This document shows, piece after piece, positions 27,272 through 36,248 of a stretch of DNA of 64,000 nucleotides. A model generated the notes under the pieces. The model was not told where the DNA came from, searched no databases, and worked only from the letters and a program-made list of their open reading frames with translations. The stretch is from JAXMAR01 sp046350295 (GTDB lineage Bacteria; Planctomycetota; Planctomycetia; Gemmatales; Gemmataceae). Numbering within the stretch: the stretch's first letter is position 1; each line of letters opens with the position of its first letter. The DNA lies in contig JAXMAR010000001.1 in assembly GCA_046350295.1 (NCBI GenBank), positions 186,001 to 250,000 on the forward strand, written 5' to 3'. The translations under genes were made by a program, and so were the position numbers.

Positions 27272-27964
27272 ATGTCCGGGGCAGCCGAGATCCTCAAAGA
27301 AGTGCACCGGCTGATGCGCTACATCAGCGACCTGGAAACGAAGCTGGCCGCCGGGCCGAAAGCGGCGCGTTCCGCGCAGCTCTCCCTCGGCAAACAGGAG
27401 GAAACTCTCAAGACGGTGCACGACGAATTGAAACACTACAAGGTGCGGATTCACGAGAGAGAAACGTCGATCAAGCAGCAGCAGCAGCACATCGAAAAAC
27501 TGGAGAAGACCTCCGTCAGCAACAAGAAGGAATACGACGCTCTGCGGGCCGAGGTGGCGACCGTGCAGAAGTCGATCCGCAAGCTGGAGGACGAGATCCT
27601 CGAGCTGATGGGCGCCGTCGAGGAAAAGCAGGCCAAGATACCCGAGCTGGAAAAAGCGGTGCACCAGTCGAAGGGCGCCATGTCCAAGGTCGAGCAGGAG
27701 AACCAGGAGAAGCAGGGCCGCTATGCCCAGGAGCGCGATCGGGCCAAGGCGGAGTTGGCCGAGGTTGTGAAGAACGTCTCCCCCAGCATCGAGCCGCTCT
27801 TCGTCCGCCTGACGACGGCCCGCGGCCACGACGCGATGGCCGGCGTCCAGGACCGCACCTGCCTCGCCTGCTACACCGAGATCACCCAGCAAATGCGCCA
27901 GGAACTCGTCCACGGCCAGTTCGTCGTCTGCAAGAACTGCGACCGCATGCTCTACCTGGCCTGA
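27272..27964 (+). CDS. Coiled-coil protein with C-terminal C4 zinc ribbon
   Basis: The 230-residue protein is a long coiled coil (about residues 10-170) ending in a zinc ribbon with CLACYTEITQQM and VVCKNCDRMLYLA. This matches the widespread family with a C4-type zinc ribbon (COG1579), whose members are cytoplasmic and of poorly known role, perhaps in RNA or protein handling. The length, coil-then-ribbon order and cysteine spacing are normal. A ribosome binding site (aaaggaag) precedes the ATG. Confidence 0.88.
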   Translation: MSGAAEILKEVHRLMRYISDLETKLAAGPKAARSAQLSLGKQEETLKTVHDELKHYKVRIHERETSIKQQQQHIEKLEKTSVSNKKEYDALRAEVATVQKSIRKLEDEILELMGAVEEKQAKIPELEKAVHQSKGAMSKVEQENQEKQGRYAQERDRAKAELAEVVKNVSPSIEPLFVRLTTARGHDAMAGVQDRTCLACYTEITQQMRQELVHGQFVVCKNCDRMLYLA

Positions 27965-28038
27965 CTTGCAGCGCGGGAGTTCATTCCCGCTTTCACGCGA
28001 CCGCGAACCGGCGGCCCACTTCCGCCCGAAGCGGCACT

Positions 28039-28557
28039 TCAATCCACCGCCGCAAACCGCACATTCTCCAGCCCAATCTTGCGACACAGCGCATACACCC
28101 GCATCACGTAGTCGAAACGCATCGCGTTGTCCGCCTCGATGCGAACGCTCATCCTTGTCCCCAGCTCGGTTGACTCCTTCGCCAGAGCCGTCAGGCGCCG
28201 CTCGAGCTCCACCAGCGCCGCGAGCTCGCCCCGGCCCATGTCGATGCTCGTCTTCGCGTCGGCCAAGTCGCTCGATTTGCGCACGTGAATCGCGGCCGGG
28301 GCGCCGGTCGTCTTGTCCGGCGTCAGCAAGACGTTGATCTGGTCTTCGGGAGCGGCGACGTCTTTCGGGGGAAGACCCGAGCCGGGCGCGGCCGGCTTGC
28401 CTATCTCAGCCCTGCCCGACGCGGCGTCGATCCAGCGCTCATCCGCGTTGGGCGCATAGGCCATGATGAAAAAGGCGAGCAGCTGGAAGGAGACGTCGAG
28501 CAGCGGCGTGACGATAAGGCCGAGCTGAATGCCGCCGTCCCGGCTTTTCGCGTTCAT
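28039..28557 (-). CDS. ExbD/TolR-type biopolymer transport protein, third copy
   Basis: A single membrane helix near the N-terminus (QLGLIVTPLLDVSFQLLAFF) contains the family Asp (LLDVSFQ) that carries protons in ExbB/ExbD motors. The periplasmic domain shows MSVRIEADNAMRFDYVMRVY, the usual ExbD end motif. It is the last of a run of ExbB plus three ExbD genes on the minus strand. It lacks a partner TonB or TolA in the window. Confidence 0.88.
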   Translation of the reverse strand: MNAKSRDGGIQLGLIVTPLLDVSFQLLAFFIMAYAPNADERWIDAASGRAEIGKPAAPGSGLPPKDVAAPEDQINVLLTPDKTTGAPAAIHVRKSSDLADAKTSIDMGRGELAALVELERRLTALAKESTELGTRMSVRIEADNAMRFDYVMRVYALCRKIGLENVRFAAVD

Positions 28558-28591
28558 CCGTGATCCCCCGCTCGGGCACGCCCGCCGTCAT

Positions 28592-29281
28592 TTAGTCAAG
28601 CGGCGTCGTGAAGTTGACGTCCTCGAAGTTTTGGCGCCGGCACATGGCGTAGACTTGAATGACGTAGTTGAACTGCACCAGGGGATCGGCCTCGATGCGC
28701 ACCTTGGTTTTGACGCCGCCCTCCTTGTCCTTCCCCTTGGCGTCCTTCTTCAGGTCCTCGCCTTCGTGGGTTTCCTTGAAGTAGGCTTGCAGCCGTTTCT
28801 CGAGGTCGGCGAGGGCGTCCTTCTCCAGCTCGGTATCCGCTTTTTCTCCCAGCTCGATGACGTTGGTGGAGCCTTTGCCCTCCCCCTTGTCGAGGACGGA
28901 GGCGGGGGTGCGAATCTGGATGTAGCGGGGCCGGAGCGATTCCCCCTTCTTGGCTTCCGGGTCGAAGGGGGGAGCGCCTCCCTTCAAGCGCGGATCGTGC
29001 CGGCTCAGGAGGATCGTGATCTGGTCTTCCAGTTCGGGCGGGCGGTCGGTTCCGGGCAGGGGCGGCGACTTGTCTTTCTTCTTGCCGATGGTGGCCACGT
29101 CGTCCTTGCTGACGGCGGAGGCCTTGCTGCGCGTCAGGTCGGCTCCGATGAACTCCTCGTCGGCGTTGGGGGAGTAGACCATGATGAAGAAGGCGAGGAG
29201 CTGAAACGACATGTCCAGCATGGGCGTCACGATGAGCCCGAGGTTCACGCCGCCGCCCGAATCGGTATTGCGCTTGCTCAT
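28592..29281 (-). CDS. ExbD/TolR-type biopolymer transport protein, second copy
   Basis: The 229-residue protein opens with VNLGLIVTPMLDMSFQLLAF, a membrane helix with the proton-carrying Asp (MLDMSF), and ends with VRIEADPLVQFNYVIQVYAM. The periplasmic part is longer than usual, with a lysine-rich insert around residues 110-190. It resembles the third copy in its helix and in the NADEEFI/NADERWI phrase that follows, so the two are close duplicates. Gaps to its neighbours are short (34 and 13 bases), pointing to one operon. Confidence 0.88.
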   Translation of the reverse strand: MSKRNTDSGGGVNLGLIVTPMLDMSFQLLAFFIMVYSPNADEEFIGADLTRSKASAVSKDDVATIGKKKDKSPPLPGTDRPPELEDQITILLSRHDPRLKGGAPPFDPEAKKGESLRPRYIQIRTPASVLDKGEGKGSTNVIELGEKADTELEKDALADLEKRLQAYFKETHEGEDLKKDAKGKDKEGGVKTKVRIEADPLVQFNYVIQVYAMCRRQNFEDVNFTTPLD

Positions 29282-29294
29282 GGCCAGCTCGACC

Positions 29295-29828
29295 TCAACT
29301 TCCGAGATTCAGCACGCTGATCTGCCAGAACTTGTAATTACCTTGCTGGACGATGTCCATCAGGGTCCAGACCTGATCGTAGCGGCAGCGACGGTCGGCC
29401 CGGATCACCACGCCGATCTTGTATTCGTCTTCCTTGAGGCCCATGGCGCGGGCCTGCTTCGAAAGCTCGTATTCACGCACGTCGAAATAGGACTTGATGA
29501 CCTCCTCGATGTCCTTGCGGCTCCGCGCCGACCCGGCGCCGTCCTTGCTCGGCACGACGACATCGCCGCCGAAGGACCGGGTCGCCTTGTCGGGCAGGCC
29601 GACGATGGTCCCCTTGGAGTCGAGGTTGACCCAGACGGGGAAGCGCACCATTTTCTTGGCGTCCTCCTTCGGCAGGCTCAGCTGCGTGTGCGGCAGGTCG
29701 ATCTCCTCGTTCGACGTCTCATAGGCGACGAGGCGGACGGTGATCATGAAGAACATGATCAGCTGCAAGACCAGGTCGAGCATCGGCGTCAGGTTAACTT
29801 CTACCGTATCGCCGACTGCGGAGGCCAT
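29295..29828 (-). CDS. ExbD/TolR-type biopolymer transport protein, first copy
   Basis: This 177-residue ExbD protein has VNLTPMLDLVLQLIMFFMIT with the key Asp, followed by a periplasmic domain with GVVIRADRRCRYDQVWTLMD near the end. It is more distant from the two downstream ExbD copies than those are from each other. It directly follows the ExbB gene, so it may be the primary ExbD partner in this motor. Confidence 0.9.
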   Translation of the reverse strand: MASAVGDTVEVNLTPMLDLVLQLIMFFMITVRLVAYETSNEEIDLPHTQLSLPKEDAKKMVRFPVWVNLDSKGTIVGLPDKATRSFGGDVVVPSKDGAGSARSRKDIEEVIKSYFDVREYELSKQARAMGLKEDEYKIGVVIRADRRCRYDQVWTLMDIVQQGNYKFWQISVLNLGS

Positions 29829-29897
29829 GACTGTCTCCCCATAGCGGGCGCCACGCGGAGCGCCGTGGCGAATATCCGAACGTGACGAAAGCGGACT

Positions 29898-30758
29898 CTA
29901 CGAGCGGTCCTGCACCGACGTGCTCGTGCCGCGCCCTTCGGCGGCGGCTGGCGCCTTCTTCGAGTTGTGGTACATTTGCGTCAACAGGTCGTCGGCCAGG
30001 TTGCTCGTGTTCATGCCGATGACGGCGAGCCGGCTCTTGAAGAAGGTGTAGAAGAAGATCGCGGGCACCGCGGTGGCGACGCCGACGAGGGTGACGACGA
30101 GGGCGTGCGAGATGTTACCGGCGAGGGCCTTGGTGTCCGGCTTCGCTTTTTCGCCGAGGTCGCGGAAGGCGCCGATCATGCCGGAGACAGTGCCGACGAG
30201 GCCGAGGAGCGGGCCGAGGGTGCCGATCGTCGCGAGGTAGCTGATGAGGTTTTCCTTGGAGGCCTTGACGGTATCGACCATGGAGAGCATGGCTTCGCGC
30301 GCGTCCTCGACGCCGTATTGCAGGCGGGCCATGCCGCTGGTCATGATGCGGGCCAGGAAGGAGTTGTCGTTCTTGCACAACTCGTAAGCTTGCTTGAACT
30401 GGCGGCGGTTGACCATGGAGGTGAAGTCGTCGACGAACGCGGCGTTCACGGCTTCGCCCATGCGCAGGTCCATGGCGAGAACGATGATGAGCGCCACCAT
30501 GCCGATGGAGGTGCAGGCGAAGACGATGCCGAACACGAGGCCGAGCGAGCTGAAGAAGTGGCTGATCGGGTTGGCGCGTTCGGTGGATTCGGCTTCCTTG
30601 GGAGGCTCCTTGGCCGGCGCGGTCGGTTCTTTCTTCTCTTCCTCCTGGGCGAGGACGGGCGTAGTCTGGGTCAGCAGGATGCCGGCCGGCAGAGCGATGA
30701 GGACCAGGCCGAGCACAAAAACGCGCCAACGCGCAAGCCGTGCGGAGAGTTCACCCAT
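29898..30758 (-). CDS. exbB: MotA/TolQ/ExbB proton channel family protein
   Basis: The protein has a first hydrophobic segment (signal or TM, residues 11-35), a linker rich in Glu and Pro, a second TM (LVFGIVFACTSIGMVALIIV) and the ExbB core with two long helices, LISYLATIGTLGPLLGLVGT followed by VSGMIGAFRDL and ISHALVVTLVGVATAVPAIF. This is the stator ring of a proton-driven motor that works with ExbD to power outer-membrane uptake or surface motion. ATG at 30758 has a good ribosome binding site (ccagg). The longer frame is not needed. The operon order is exbB, exbD, exbD, exbD. Confidence 0.9.
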   Translation of the reverse strand: MGELSARLARWRVFVLGLVLIALPAGILLTQTTPVLAQEEEKKEPTAPAKEPPKEAESTERANPISHFFSSLGLVFGIVFACTSIGMVALIIVLAMDLRMGEAVNAAFVDDFTSMVNRRQFKQAYELCKNDNSFLARIMTSGMARLQYGVEDAREAMLSMVDTVKASKENLISYLATIGTLGPLLGLVGTVSGMIGAFRDLGEKAKPDTKALAGNISHALVVTLVGVATAVPAIFFYTFFKSRLAVIGMNTSNLADDLLTQMYHNSKKAPAAAEGRGTSTSVQDRS

Positions 30759-31074
30759 GATGAGTTCCTGGAAAGAAAAGACGACCAACCGATCGCGCCG
30801 ACGAAGGAGAACAAGCGCTCGACGGGATTCGCCTCTCGCGTTACCACGGCGCCGCGACGAAAGGACGCCTTTGTCGTCGCCACACCCGCAAGAAGTCATA
30901 ATCGTTTCGCCACGCTCTCGCTGTCAATAGCTTTCTAGCGAAAAGCGCGCAGGCAAACAGCGCCAGCGCGCCAGGCTACGGAATGGTAATGAGACGAGGG
31001 AGCGCGGCCATTAGTTCCGAGACGGCAGGCCGCGCCGGGCCGGTTCGCTAGGATTAGGGAAACAGGAGAATACC
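30759..31074. other. Intergenic region between divergent exbB and aminotransferase genes
   Basis: No gene is visible in these 316 bases. It should carry promoters for both sides; only the exbB-side candidate at 30898-30927 could be proposed. Confidence 0.5.
30898..30927 (-). promoter_or_regulatory. Candidate promoter of the exbB/exbD operon
   Basis: On the minus strand a perfect TTGACA (30927-30922) is followed after 18 bases by gattat (30903-30898), four of six bases of the -10 consensus. It lies about 140 bases upstream of the exbB start. Sigma-70-type consensus rules are only partly tested in planctomycetes, so this is tentative. Confidence 0.35.
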
Positions 31075-31935
31075 ATGCCAAGTCCGCTTGCCAACCTGCA
31101 CGGAACGATCATGCCGCTTGAAGAAGTCCGCGTATCGGCGCTGGACCGGGGCTTTCTCTTCGGCGACGCGGTCTACGAGGTGATGCGCGTCTACGCCGGC
31201 AAGGTCTGGCTCGAGCGTGAGCACATGGAGCGCCTGCGCCGCAGCCTGGAGGAAATTCGCATCCAGTGGATCGACCTCGACCGGCTGGCGAAGCGCATGC
31301 ACGAGACGATCGCGGCCGGACCATTCGGCGAGGCGATGGTGTATGTCCACGTCAGCCGGGGGTCGGCGCCGCGCAAGCACGCGTTTCCCAAGTCCGCCAC
31401 GCCGCTGGAGCTGTTGTGGGTGCAGGACTACGACGACGCGGCGACGGCCAAGCAGCGCGAGGCGGGGACCAAGTGCATCACCTATCCGGACATTCGCTGG
31501 GGCCGCTGCGACATCAAGTCGACCAACCTGCTCGCCAACGTGCTGGCGAACCAGGCGGCCGCGGAGGCGGAGGCGGCGGAGGCGCTCCTGTACCTGCCGG
31601 ACGGCACGATGTCCGAGGCGTCGCACAGCAGCTTCTTCACCGTGAAACATGGCGTGGTGCGGACGACGCCGCTCAAGGCGAACATCCTGCCCGGCATCAC
31701 GCGCAACTTCGTCCTGGACCTGATGCGCCGCGCGGGCATCTCCCGCGAGGAGAAGCCGATGAGCCGGGCGGAGCCGTATCGCAGCGACGAGGTCTTCCTC
31801 ACCGGGACGACGACGGAAACGTTGGCCGTTGTCCAAATCGATGACAAGACAATCGGGTCGGGCCGGCCGGGCCCGGTGACGCGGCGCTTGCAGGAGAGCC
31901 ACAAGGCGGCGGTGCAGGAGTTTGTCGGGGCATGA
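31075..31935 (+). CDS. Class IV aminotransferase, D-amino-acid transaminase-like
   Basis: This PLP enzyme of 286 residues has VSALDRGFLFGDAVYEVMRV (the typical class IV start), the PLP lysine in RCDIKSTNLLANV (Lys about 145), EALLYLPDGTMSEASHSSFF (Glu for the cofactor N1) and EVFLTGTTTETLAVV near the end. The set fits D-alanine or D-amino-acid transaminase better than branched-chain aminotransferase or 4-amino-4-deoxychorismate lyase, but these relatives are hard to separate by eye. It has a strong ribosome binding site (acaggag) and stands alone. Confidence 0.85.
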   Translation: MPSPLANLHGTIMPLEEVRVSALDRGFLFGDAVYEVMRVYAGKVWLEREHMERLRRSLEEIRIQWIDLDRLAKRMHETIAAGPFGEAMVYVHVSRGSAPRKHAFPKSATPLELLWVQDYDDAATAKQREAGTKCITYPDIRWGRCDIKSTNLLANVLANQAAAEAEAAEALLYLPDGTMSEASHSSFFTVKHGVVRTTPLKANILPGITRNFVLDLMRRAGISREEKPMSRAEPYRSDEVFLTGTTTETLAVVQIDDKTIGSGRPGPVTRRLQESHKAAVQEFVGA

Positions 31936-32028
31936 TCGGCGAACAAACTCTGCGCCCGACTCCCACGTCTAGATTGAAGGCACGCCCTTGATCTACGTCA
32001 AATGCCGTGGCTTCGCGGAGAAAGAACC

Positions 32029-32901
32029 ATGACCGGTTGCATCTGCATGAAAAAAGGCGTCGTGATCGCGGCCGCGCCGCTGCTGGTCGCAGGGGCATGG
32101 CTGGGAGTCGCGCGGGGGTTCGATCTGTGGCCGTTCGCCGCGCAGACCGTTCCAGTCGTCGCGCCGGCTCCGGTGGCGGAGTCGAAGCCGGCGACGCCGA
32201 AGGGGCCGTCCAACCACGCCGGGGCGCCGGAGTTGCTCGCGCGGACGCTGCAGCGGCTGCACCAGGAGGCGCTAGCCCATTTCCACTCCGATCCGCGCAA
32301 CGGGTTATATCGGATGCCGCTCGTCTATGACAAGGTGGTCGCGGAATGGAAGACACCGTGGCTCTCTCCGGGTGACCTAGAGGGGGACGAGCCGGTCCCG
32401 TTCCGGAAGGAGATGGAGGCGTTGCACGGAGGGAGCGTGAAGGACTTCCTCAGCGCCAAGCGCCCGGCGCCGCCGCCGTCTGAAGTCCTCGGATTCGACG
32501 CGAAGGCGATCAAGGCGTGGGAAGAGCGGACCAGGACGGCGAAGTTCTGGGAAGTGAAGCAGGTCGACCTCATCGGCCTCTTGAAGAACGACGAGCCGGT
32601 CGTGTACATCTCCGAGCGGCTGCCCGAGTTGAAGGAGACGGGTCGCGCGCCAAAGCGGCCGCTGGATGAGTTCGAGGCGATCGCGCTGACGCATCTGGAG
32701 AAGGGGGAGAACCTGTTCGGCCGCTCGCGCGACGGCGTGATCCGCATGCTCGGGTCGGTCCGGGCCGAAACCTCCTGCCTCTCCTGCCACGAGGACAAGA
32801 AGGCGGGCGATCTGCTCGGCGCGTTTTCGTATACGGTGCGCGAAGCGCACTATGCCAAGGGGGGCCTGGACGGGGGAAAACGCGTGCCGGTGCGCCCCTG
32901 A
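32029..32901 (+). CDS. Exported hypothetical protein with c-type haem site
   Basis: The N-terminus (MTGCICMKKGVVIAAAPLLV) is an export signal. A proline-rich linker leads to a soluble domain with a single CxxCH motif near the end, SCLSCHEDKKAGDLLGAFSY, which should bind haem covalently. Its arrangement recalls small periplasmic haem sensors (DUF3365-like), but the match is by feel only. ATG at 32029 is favoured over 32002 because of the signal peptide. It is convergent with the TIGR03067 gene. Confidence 0.72.
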   Translation: MTGCICMKKGVVIAAAPLLVAGAWLGVARGFDLWPFAAQTVPVVAPAPVAESKPATPKGPSNHAGAPELLARTLQRLHQEALAHFHSDPRNGLYRMPLVYDKVVAEWKTPWLSPGDLEGDEPVPFRKEMEALHGGSVKDFLSAKRPAPPPSEVLGFDAKAIKAWEERTRTAKFWEVKQVDLIGLLKNDEPVVYISERLPELKETGRAPKRPLDEFEAIALTHLEKGENLFGRSRDGVIRMLGSVRAETSCLSCHEDKKAGDLLGAFSYTVREAHYAKGGLDGGKRVPVRP

Positions 32902-32928
32902 TTGGATCGCGGTCATCCGCCAGGGTTG

Positions 32929-33447
32929 TCACTTGGCCGGCGCGGGGACGCGCTCGTAAACCAGCAGCCATAGCCATTCGCGTTTCGGGTCCGCGCCAAA
33001 CCGTGTGGGCCGCGCTTCAGGGTTATGCGCGAGGCAGATTTCCAGGCGGTCGCCCTGGAAGCGGTAAATCGCCTCCCAGTGAGCGGCGCCGCGCGACATG
33101 AAGCCCCAGTCGCTGCCGATGCTGATGTCACAGCGCTTCGGCGTTACCGTGGGATCCAGGTGGAACGTAAGATCCCGAGGCCGGTCATCGCGGCGCAGGC
33201 GGCTGGGCTTCGGGTCGTCCCCAAGGAAGATTTTGTCCCCTTCAATACGGAGCCGCAATTCGCCGCCCTTGTCCTTGAAGTCGCGGGCGATCCCTTCGCG
33301 ATCCCACACCTTTCCTTCTCGCTCGTAACGAGCCAGCCTCCACGTCCCTTGCAGGGTTTGCAGATCCCGTTCGACCGCGTCCTCGGCCGGCGGCTGTGCG
33401 GGGCCGTAAAGGGCGGGGAGCAGAAGAAACAGAATGGCTTGTCGCAT
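32929..33447 (-). CDS. TIGR03067-type exported protein
   Basis: A signal peptide (about 18 residues) is followed by LQTLQGTWRLARYEREGKVW, the LQGTW hallmark of the TIGR03067 family that is expanded in Gemmata-like planctomycetes. The rest is a small beta barrel: LRLRIEGDKIFLG, RDLTFHLDPTVTPKRCDI and IYRFQGDRLEICLAHNP, where the DGDxL-like end matches the family. Its function is unknown; a lipocalin-like ligand-binding role has been guessed. Confidence 0.85.
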   Translation of the reverse strand: MRQAILFLLLPALYGPAQPPAEDAVERDLQTLQGTWRLARYEREGKVWDREGIARDFKDKGGELRLRIEGDKIFLGDDPKPSRLRRDDRPRDLTFHLDPTVTPKRCDISIGSDWGFMSRGAAHWEAIYRFQGDRLEICLAHNPEARPTRFGADPKREWLWLLVYERVPAPAK

Positions 33448-33546
33448 GGCGTACCTCCCACGGTGTTACCCGCTTGGGCGCCCCGGCGTTTCACACCGGC
33501 CGGCCCAAACCACCGAGCTGGCGCTGCCGATGTTGCTGCGCGGGAC

Positions 33547-35988
33547 TCAGTGGGCTGAGAAGCAAAGCAAATCGCGCTTCGAGTCGGCGCAAGCGCGCAC
33601 CCAGTCATGGATGTCTTCGACGAAAACCGCAAGGTCCTCGTCCACGCGATCGAGCTTCGCCGCGGCCATCGCTGCCAACGCCTGGTCGATTTCCTGCCGT
33701 CTCAGGTAACCGACCCTCAAGCCATCATGGTATTCGGGAATCGCCGCGATCGGCGCGCCGCGGTCCACGAGGCGCGTAAGCGACAGCACCTTCGCCGGGA
33801 CTCCCGCGGTTCGCAGCGCCTTGTCGATCTCCCGGAATGCGCTCGAGTTGAAGTCTTCCCATTGGTCGTGGGGGAGCACCTCGCCAAAGTGCAGCGCCAG
33901 GTAGCGCAGCGCGCAGCCATACATGTAGCGGTAGGGCACGGGGCCAGCCGGCCTTTCGCCCATGACCAGGCAGCGCAGTATCTCGCGGATCGAAACCGCC
34001 GCAGGTGGCTCGCCGCTCACTTCGTCCGCTTCGTCCTCGTCCTCTCCGCCCTCGTCAAGGTTCACGCTAAACCGACCCACTTGACCAACCTTCAGGTTCT
34101 CCCTCAGCTCCTCGAGACTCGGCGCCGCGCGGCCCAGAGCGTCTCCGAGTCCGCCAAAGAGTTCCTTGACGGCATCCTTGTGCGCCTCAGTAATGGCGGC
34201 ATTCTCGTCAAGAGATTCCAGCGCCTTCTCCAGGGATTCTCCTTTCAGCAGGCGCTCTTTTATTCCCTCCATGGCATCGAGCATTGCCTGACGGCTCGCC
34301 TCCGGGACGTCGTCCGCGTCATCGTTGTCTTCCTCTTCGTCCTCATCGGCCACAACGCCTTCGTCCAGCCGGCGAGCGACGAACCGATCGTCGCTCGCGA
34401 TGTCGTCCTTGAACCTTTCGACAAGCAGTTTCAGTAAAGCGGTGTCCCTGGACCCAATCGCGGCTTCGAGTTTGTCGAAGCTCACGGCAATGGGGAGCAT
34501 CTCATCGTTCACGGAGCCGAGGCCGTACTCGGACGCCGTCTCGGGCTGTTCCGCAGCGTCGGTTGCTTCGTCGCTTGTGACTTCAAGGGAGCCGAAAGCG
34601 TTTTGCAGCCCGGCGAGTAAACCACTGAACATGGCAGACCCCTCGGCCTGTTCCGGCCCACCAGGCATAGCGCCGGCGCCCTTCGGTTGCCCCGACTTTT
34701 CCGAGCTGGTCCACCACGCAGGGAGTTTCAAGAGCACCAGGGCGTCGTGCAACACGGGAGAGATGTCGGAAAGATCGAGTCCGGCGAGCGGATTCTGGTG
34801 GGCTTCAACCCAGTCGTGGAACTCGACGTCCCAGGGGAAGGATTGGCGCACGTCGAAACTGGCCACCACCTCGGGAGAGACGTGCTGGCATAAGCGGTAG
34901 TAGCCGTGGACGGCAAGGTTGACGATGCCGAAGCCCGCTTCTTCCATGGCAGCCCGGCTGGAACGATTGCGATCGAGTTCTTTCTGGAGGGCGGCCTGTA
35001 CCTGTTCGGAGTCGTTGGCCGCAAGGCCGCGCAGACAGTCCCACCGCCACTGGTCATATTTGTCGACTCGGCCGCGCGGCAAATGAGCCCGGATCGCGCC
35101 CAGGTCCCGGCGGTGGGCGGCAAGGATCGCCCGGTCCTCGTCCCCCAGATCCTCGGGAGTTCCCGAATAGTCATAGTCGGCCAGTCGTTGAGCCCAGTGC
35201 GGGTCCCCCACGGCCAGCGCCCGCAGGAGGTGGTGACGCGGAGCGAGACCGTACCCGGTCCAGGAGCGACCCATGCGACCCGTCGCCAACTCGTTGAGCT
35301 TGATGCTTATCCAGTACAGGCGTTGACCCAGGGCTTCCGCGATGGCCAGCTCCGCCGGATCTTCGCGCTGAATCCGGCGCACAATCCCCGTTTCCCCGTC
35401 GATCGTGTTTTCGGCGAGAGTCAGGAAAGCAAACGCCGTGTTCACCTGGTCGGCAGACCATTTCTTCCACTCGCCGGTTGTTCGGGCGGCTACCATCTGG
35501 GCGATTTCTTGGTCCGTCTGCCGATATACGTATGCGGACTGGTAAAACGCTCGGAAGTTCCAGCAGGTGGCCAGACATTCCTTGATGCTCAGCTTGGCGA
35601 AGCGGCTGTACGGGGGATGCTCGACGAACAGCTTCTGCATCCGTTTGGACACGTGGGACAGGAGCGGCCCGGCCGGCCCCTCCCTGGCGATCTTCGCGGC
35701 CGGTTGCCGGTTCTCTTCTGGTTTGGCGCGCGTTTCCAGGGCGGCACTCGCGGGCGCCGGCGTGCCCGCCTGGCTCCCGGTGACTTCCTTGTAGCCCTTC
35801 TTGACTTTTTCATTGACCAGCTTGTCGTGGGCGGCTCTCGCCGCAGCCTCCGAGCTGAATTCCTTCGTCTGTGTTTGGCCCGCTGTGCCCATGCGGCCAA
35901 AGCGGACGGTGCAGGATTTTGCGCCAAGCTCGATCGTCCAGAACTTGTTGGCAGTCCCCTCCTGGAAATGAAACTCGCGAGCGGCCAT
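33547..35988 (-). CDS. Large WGR-domain protein
   Basis: The start at ATG 35988 gives an 813-residue protein. Residues 1-75 are a WGR domain (FHFQEGTANKFWTIEL, VRFGRMGTAGQTQTKEF, AHDKLVNEKVKKGYKEV), known from PARPs and bacterial regulators as a nucleic-acid-binding module. From about 120 on the protein is helical with no name that I recognise, including CWNFRAFYQSAYVYRQTDQE and a strongly acidic part around residues 530-560 (DEDEEEDNDDADD). No catalytic motif is seen. It lies upstream of the TIGR03067 gene on the same strand, 99 bases apart. Confidence 0.8.
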   Translation of the reverse strand: MAAREFHFQEGTANKFWTIELGAKSCTVRFGRMGTAGQTQTKEFSSEAAARAAHDKLVNEKVKKGYKEVTGSQAGTPAPASAALETRAKPEENRQPAAKIAREGPAGPLLSHVSKRMQKLFVEHPPYSRFAKLSIKECLATCWNFRAFYQSAYVYRQTDQEIAQMVAARTTGEWKKWSADQVNTAFAFLTLAENTIDGETGIVRRIQREDPAELAIAEALGQRLYWISIKLNELATGRMGRSWTGYGLAPRHHLLRALAVGDPHWAQRLADYDYSGTPEDLGDEDRAILAAHRRDLGAIRAHLPRGRVDKYDQWRWDCLRGLAANDSEQVQAALQKELDRNRSSRAAMEEAGFGIVNLAVHGYYRLCQHVSPEVVASFDVRQSFPWDVEFHDWVEAHQNPLAGLDLSDISPVLHDALVLLKLPAWWTSSEKSGQPKGAGAMPGGPEQAEGSAMFSGLLAGLQNAFGSLEVTSDEATDAAEQPETASEYGLGSVNDEMLPIAVSFDKLEAAIGSRDTALLKLLVERFKDDIASDDRFVARRLDEGVVADEDEEEDNDDADDVPEASRQAMLDAMEGIKERLLKGESLEKALESLDENAAITEAHKDAVKELFGGLGDALGRAAPSLEELRENLKVGQVGRFSVNLDEGGEDEDEADEVSGEPPAAVSIREILRCLVMGERPAGPVPYRYMYGCALRYLALHFGEVLPHDQWEDFNSSAFREIDKALRTAGVPAKVLSLTRLVDRGAPIAAIPEYHDGLRVGYLRRQEIDQALAAMAAAKLDRVDEDLAVFVEDIHDWVRACADSKRDLLCFSAH

Positions 35989-36067
35989 GATCGATTCCCA
36001 GAAGACAAGATTAGCCAGCAACAAGGCCCGCCGCGCGGCGGGCATTCGCCATCAAGTGCCTGAACGT

Positions 36068-36246
36068 ATGCGTTTCTATCAAGGATGGCGCCGATGGCAC
36101 CGATTCTACTGTGGCGTCGATGTGCACGCCAGAACGATGTGCCTGTGCATCTACGACCACGCGGTCACCATTGTCTTGCACCGCTGGCGGCGGAGGCGCG
36201 GGCGTTCTTGAACGCGGTCGCGCCGTTTCCGAGTCGTGCGGCCTAG
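36068..36246 (+). mobile_element. Remnant of an IS110-type transposase N-terminus
   Basis: From ATG 36068 the frame reads HRFYCGVDVHARTMCLCIYD and HAVTIVLHR, then after a frame change LAAEARAFLNAVAPFP. This is the start of an IS110 transposase, where the Asp in CGVDVHA belongs to the DEDD catalytic set. Only about 60 codons of the usual 400 remain; the rest is missing, replaced by the convergent gene's 3' end at 36249. No terminal repeats were found (IS110 elements often have none). Confidence 0.75.
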
Positions 36247-36248
36247 CC

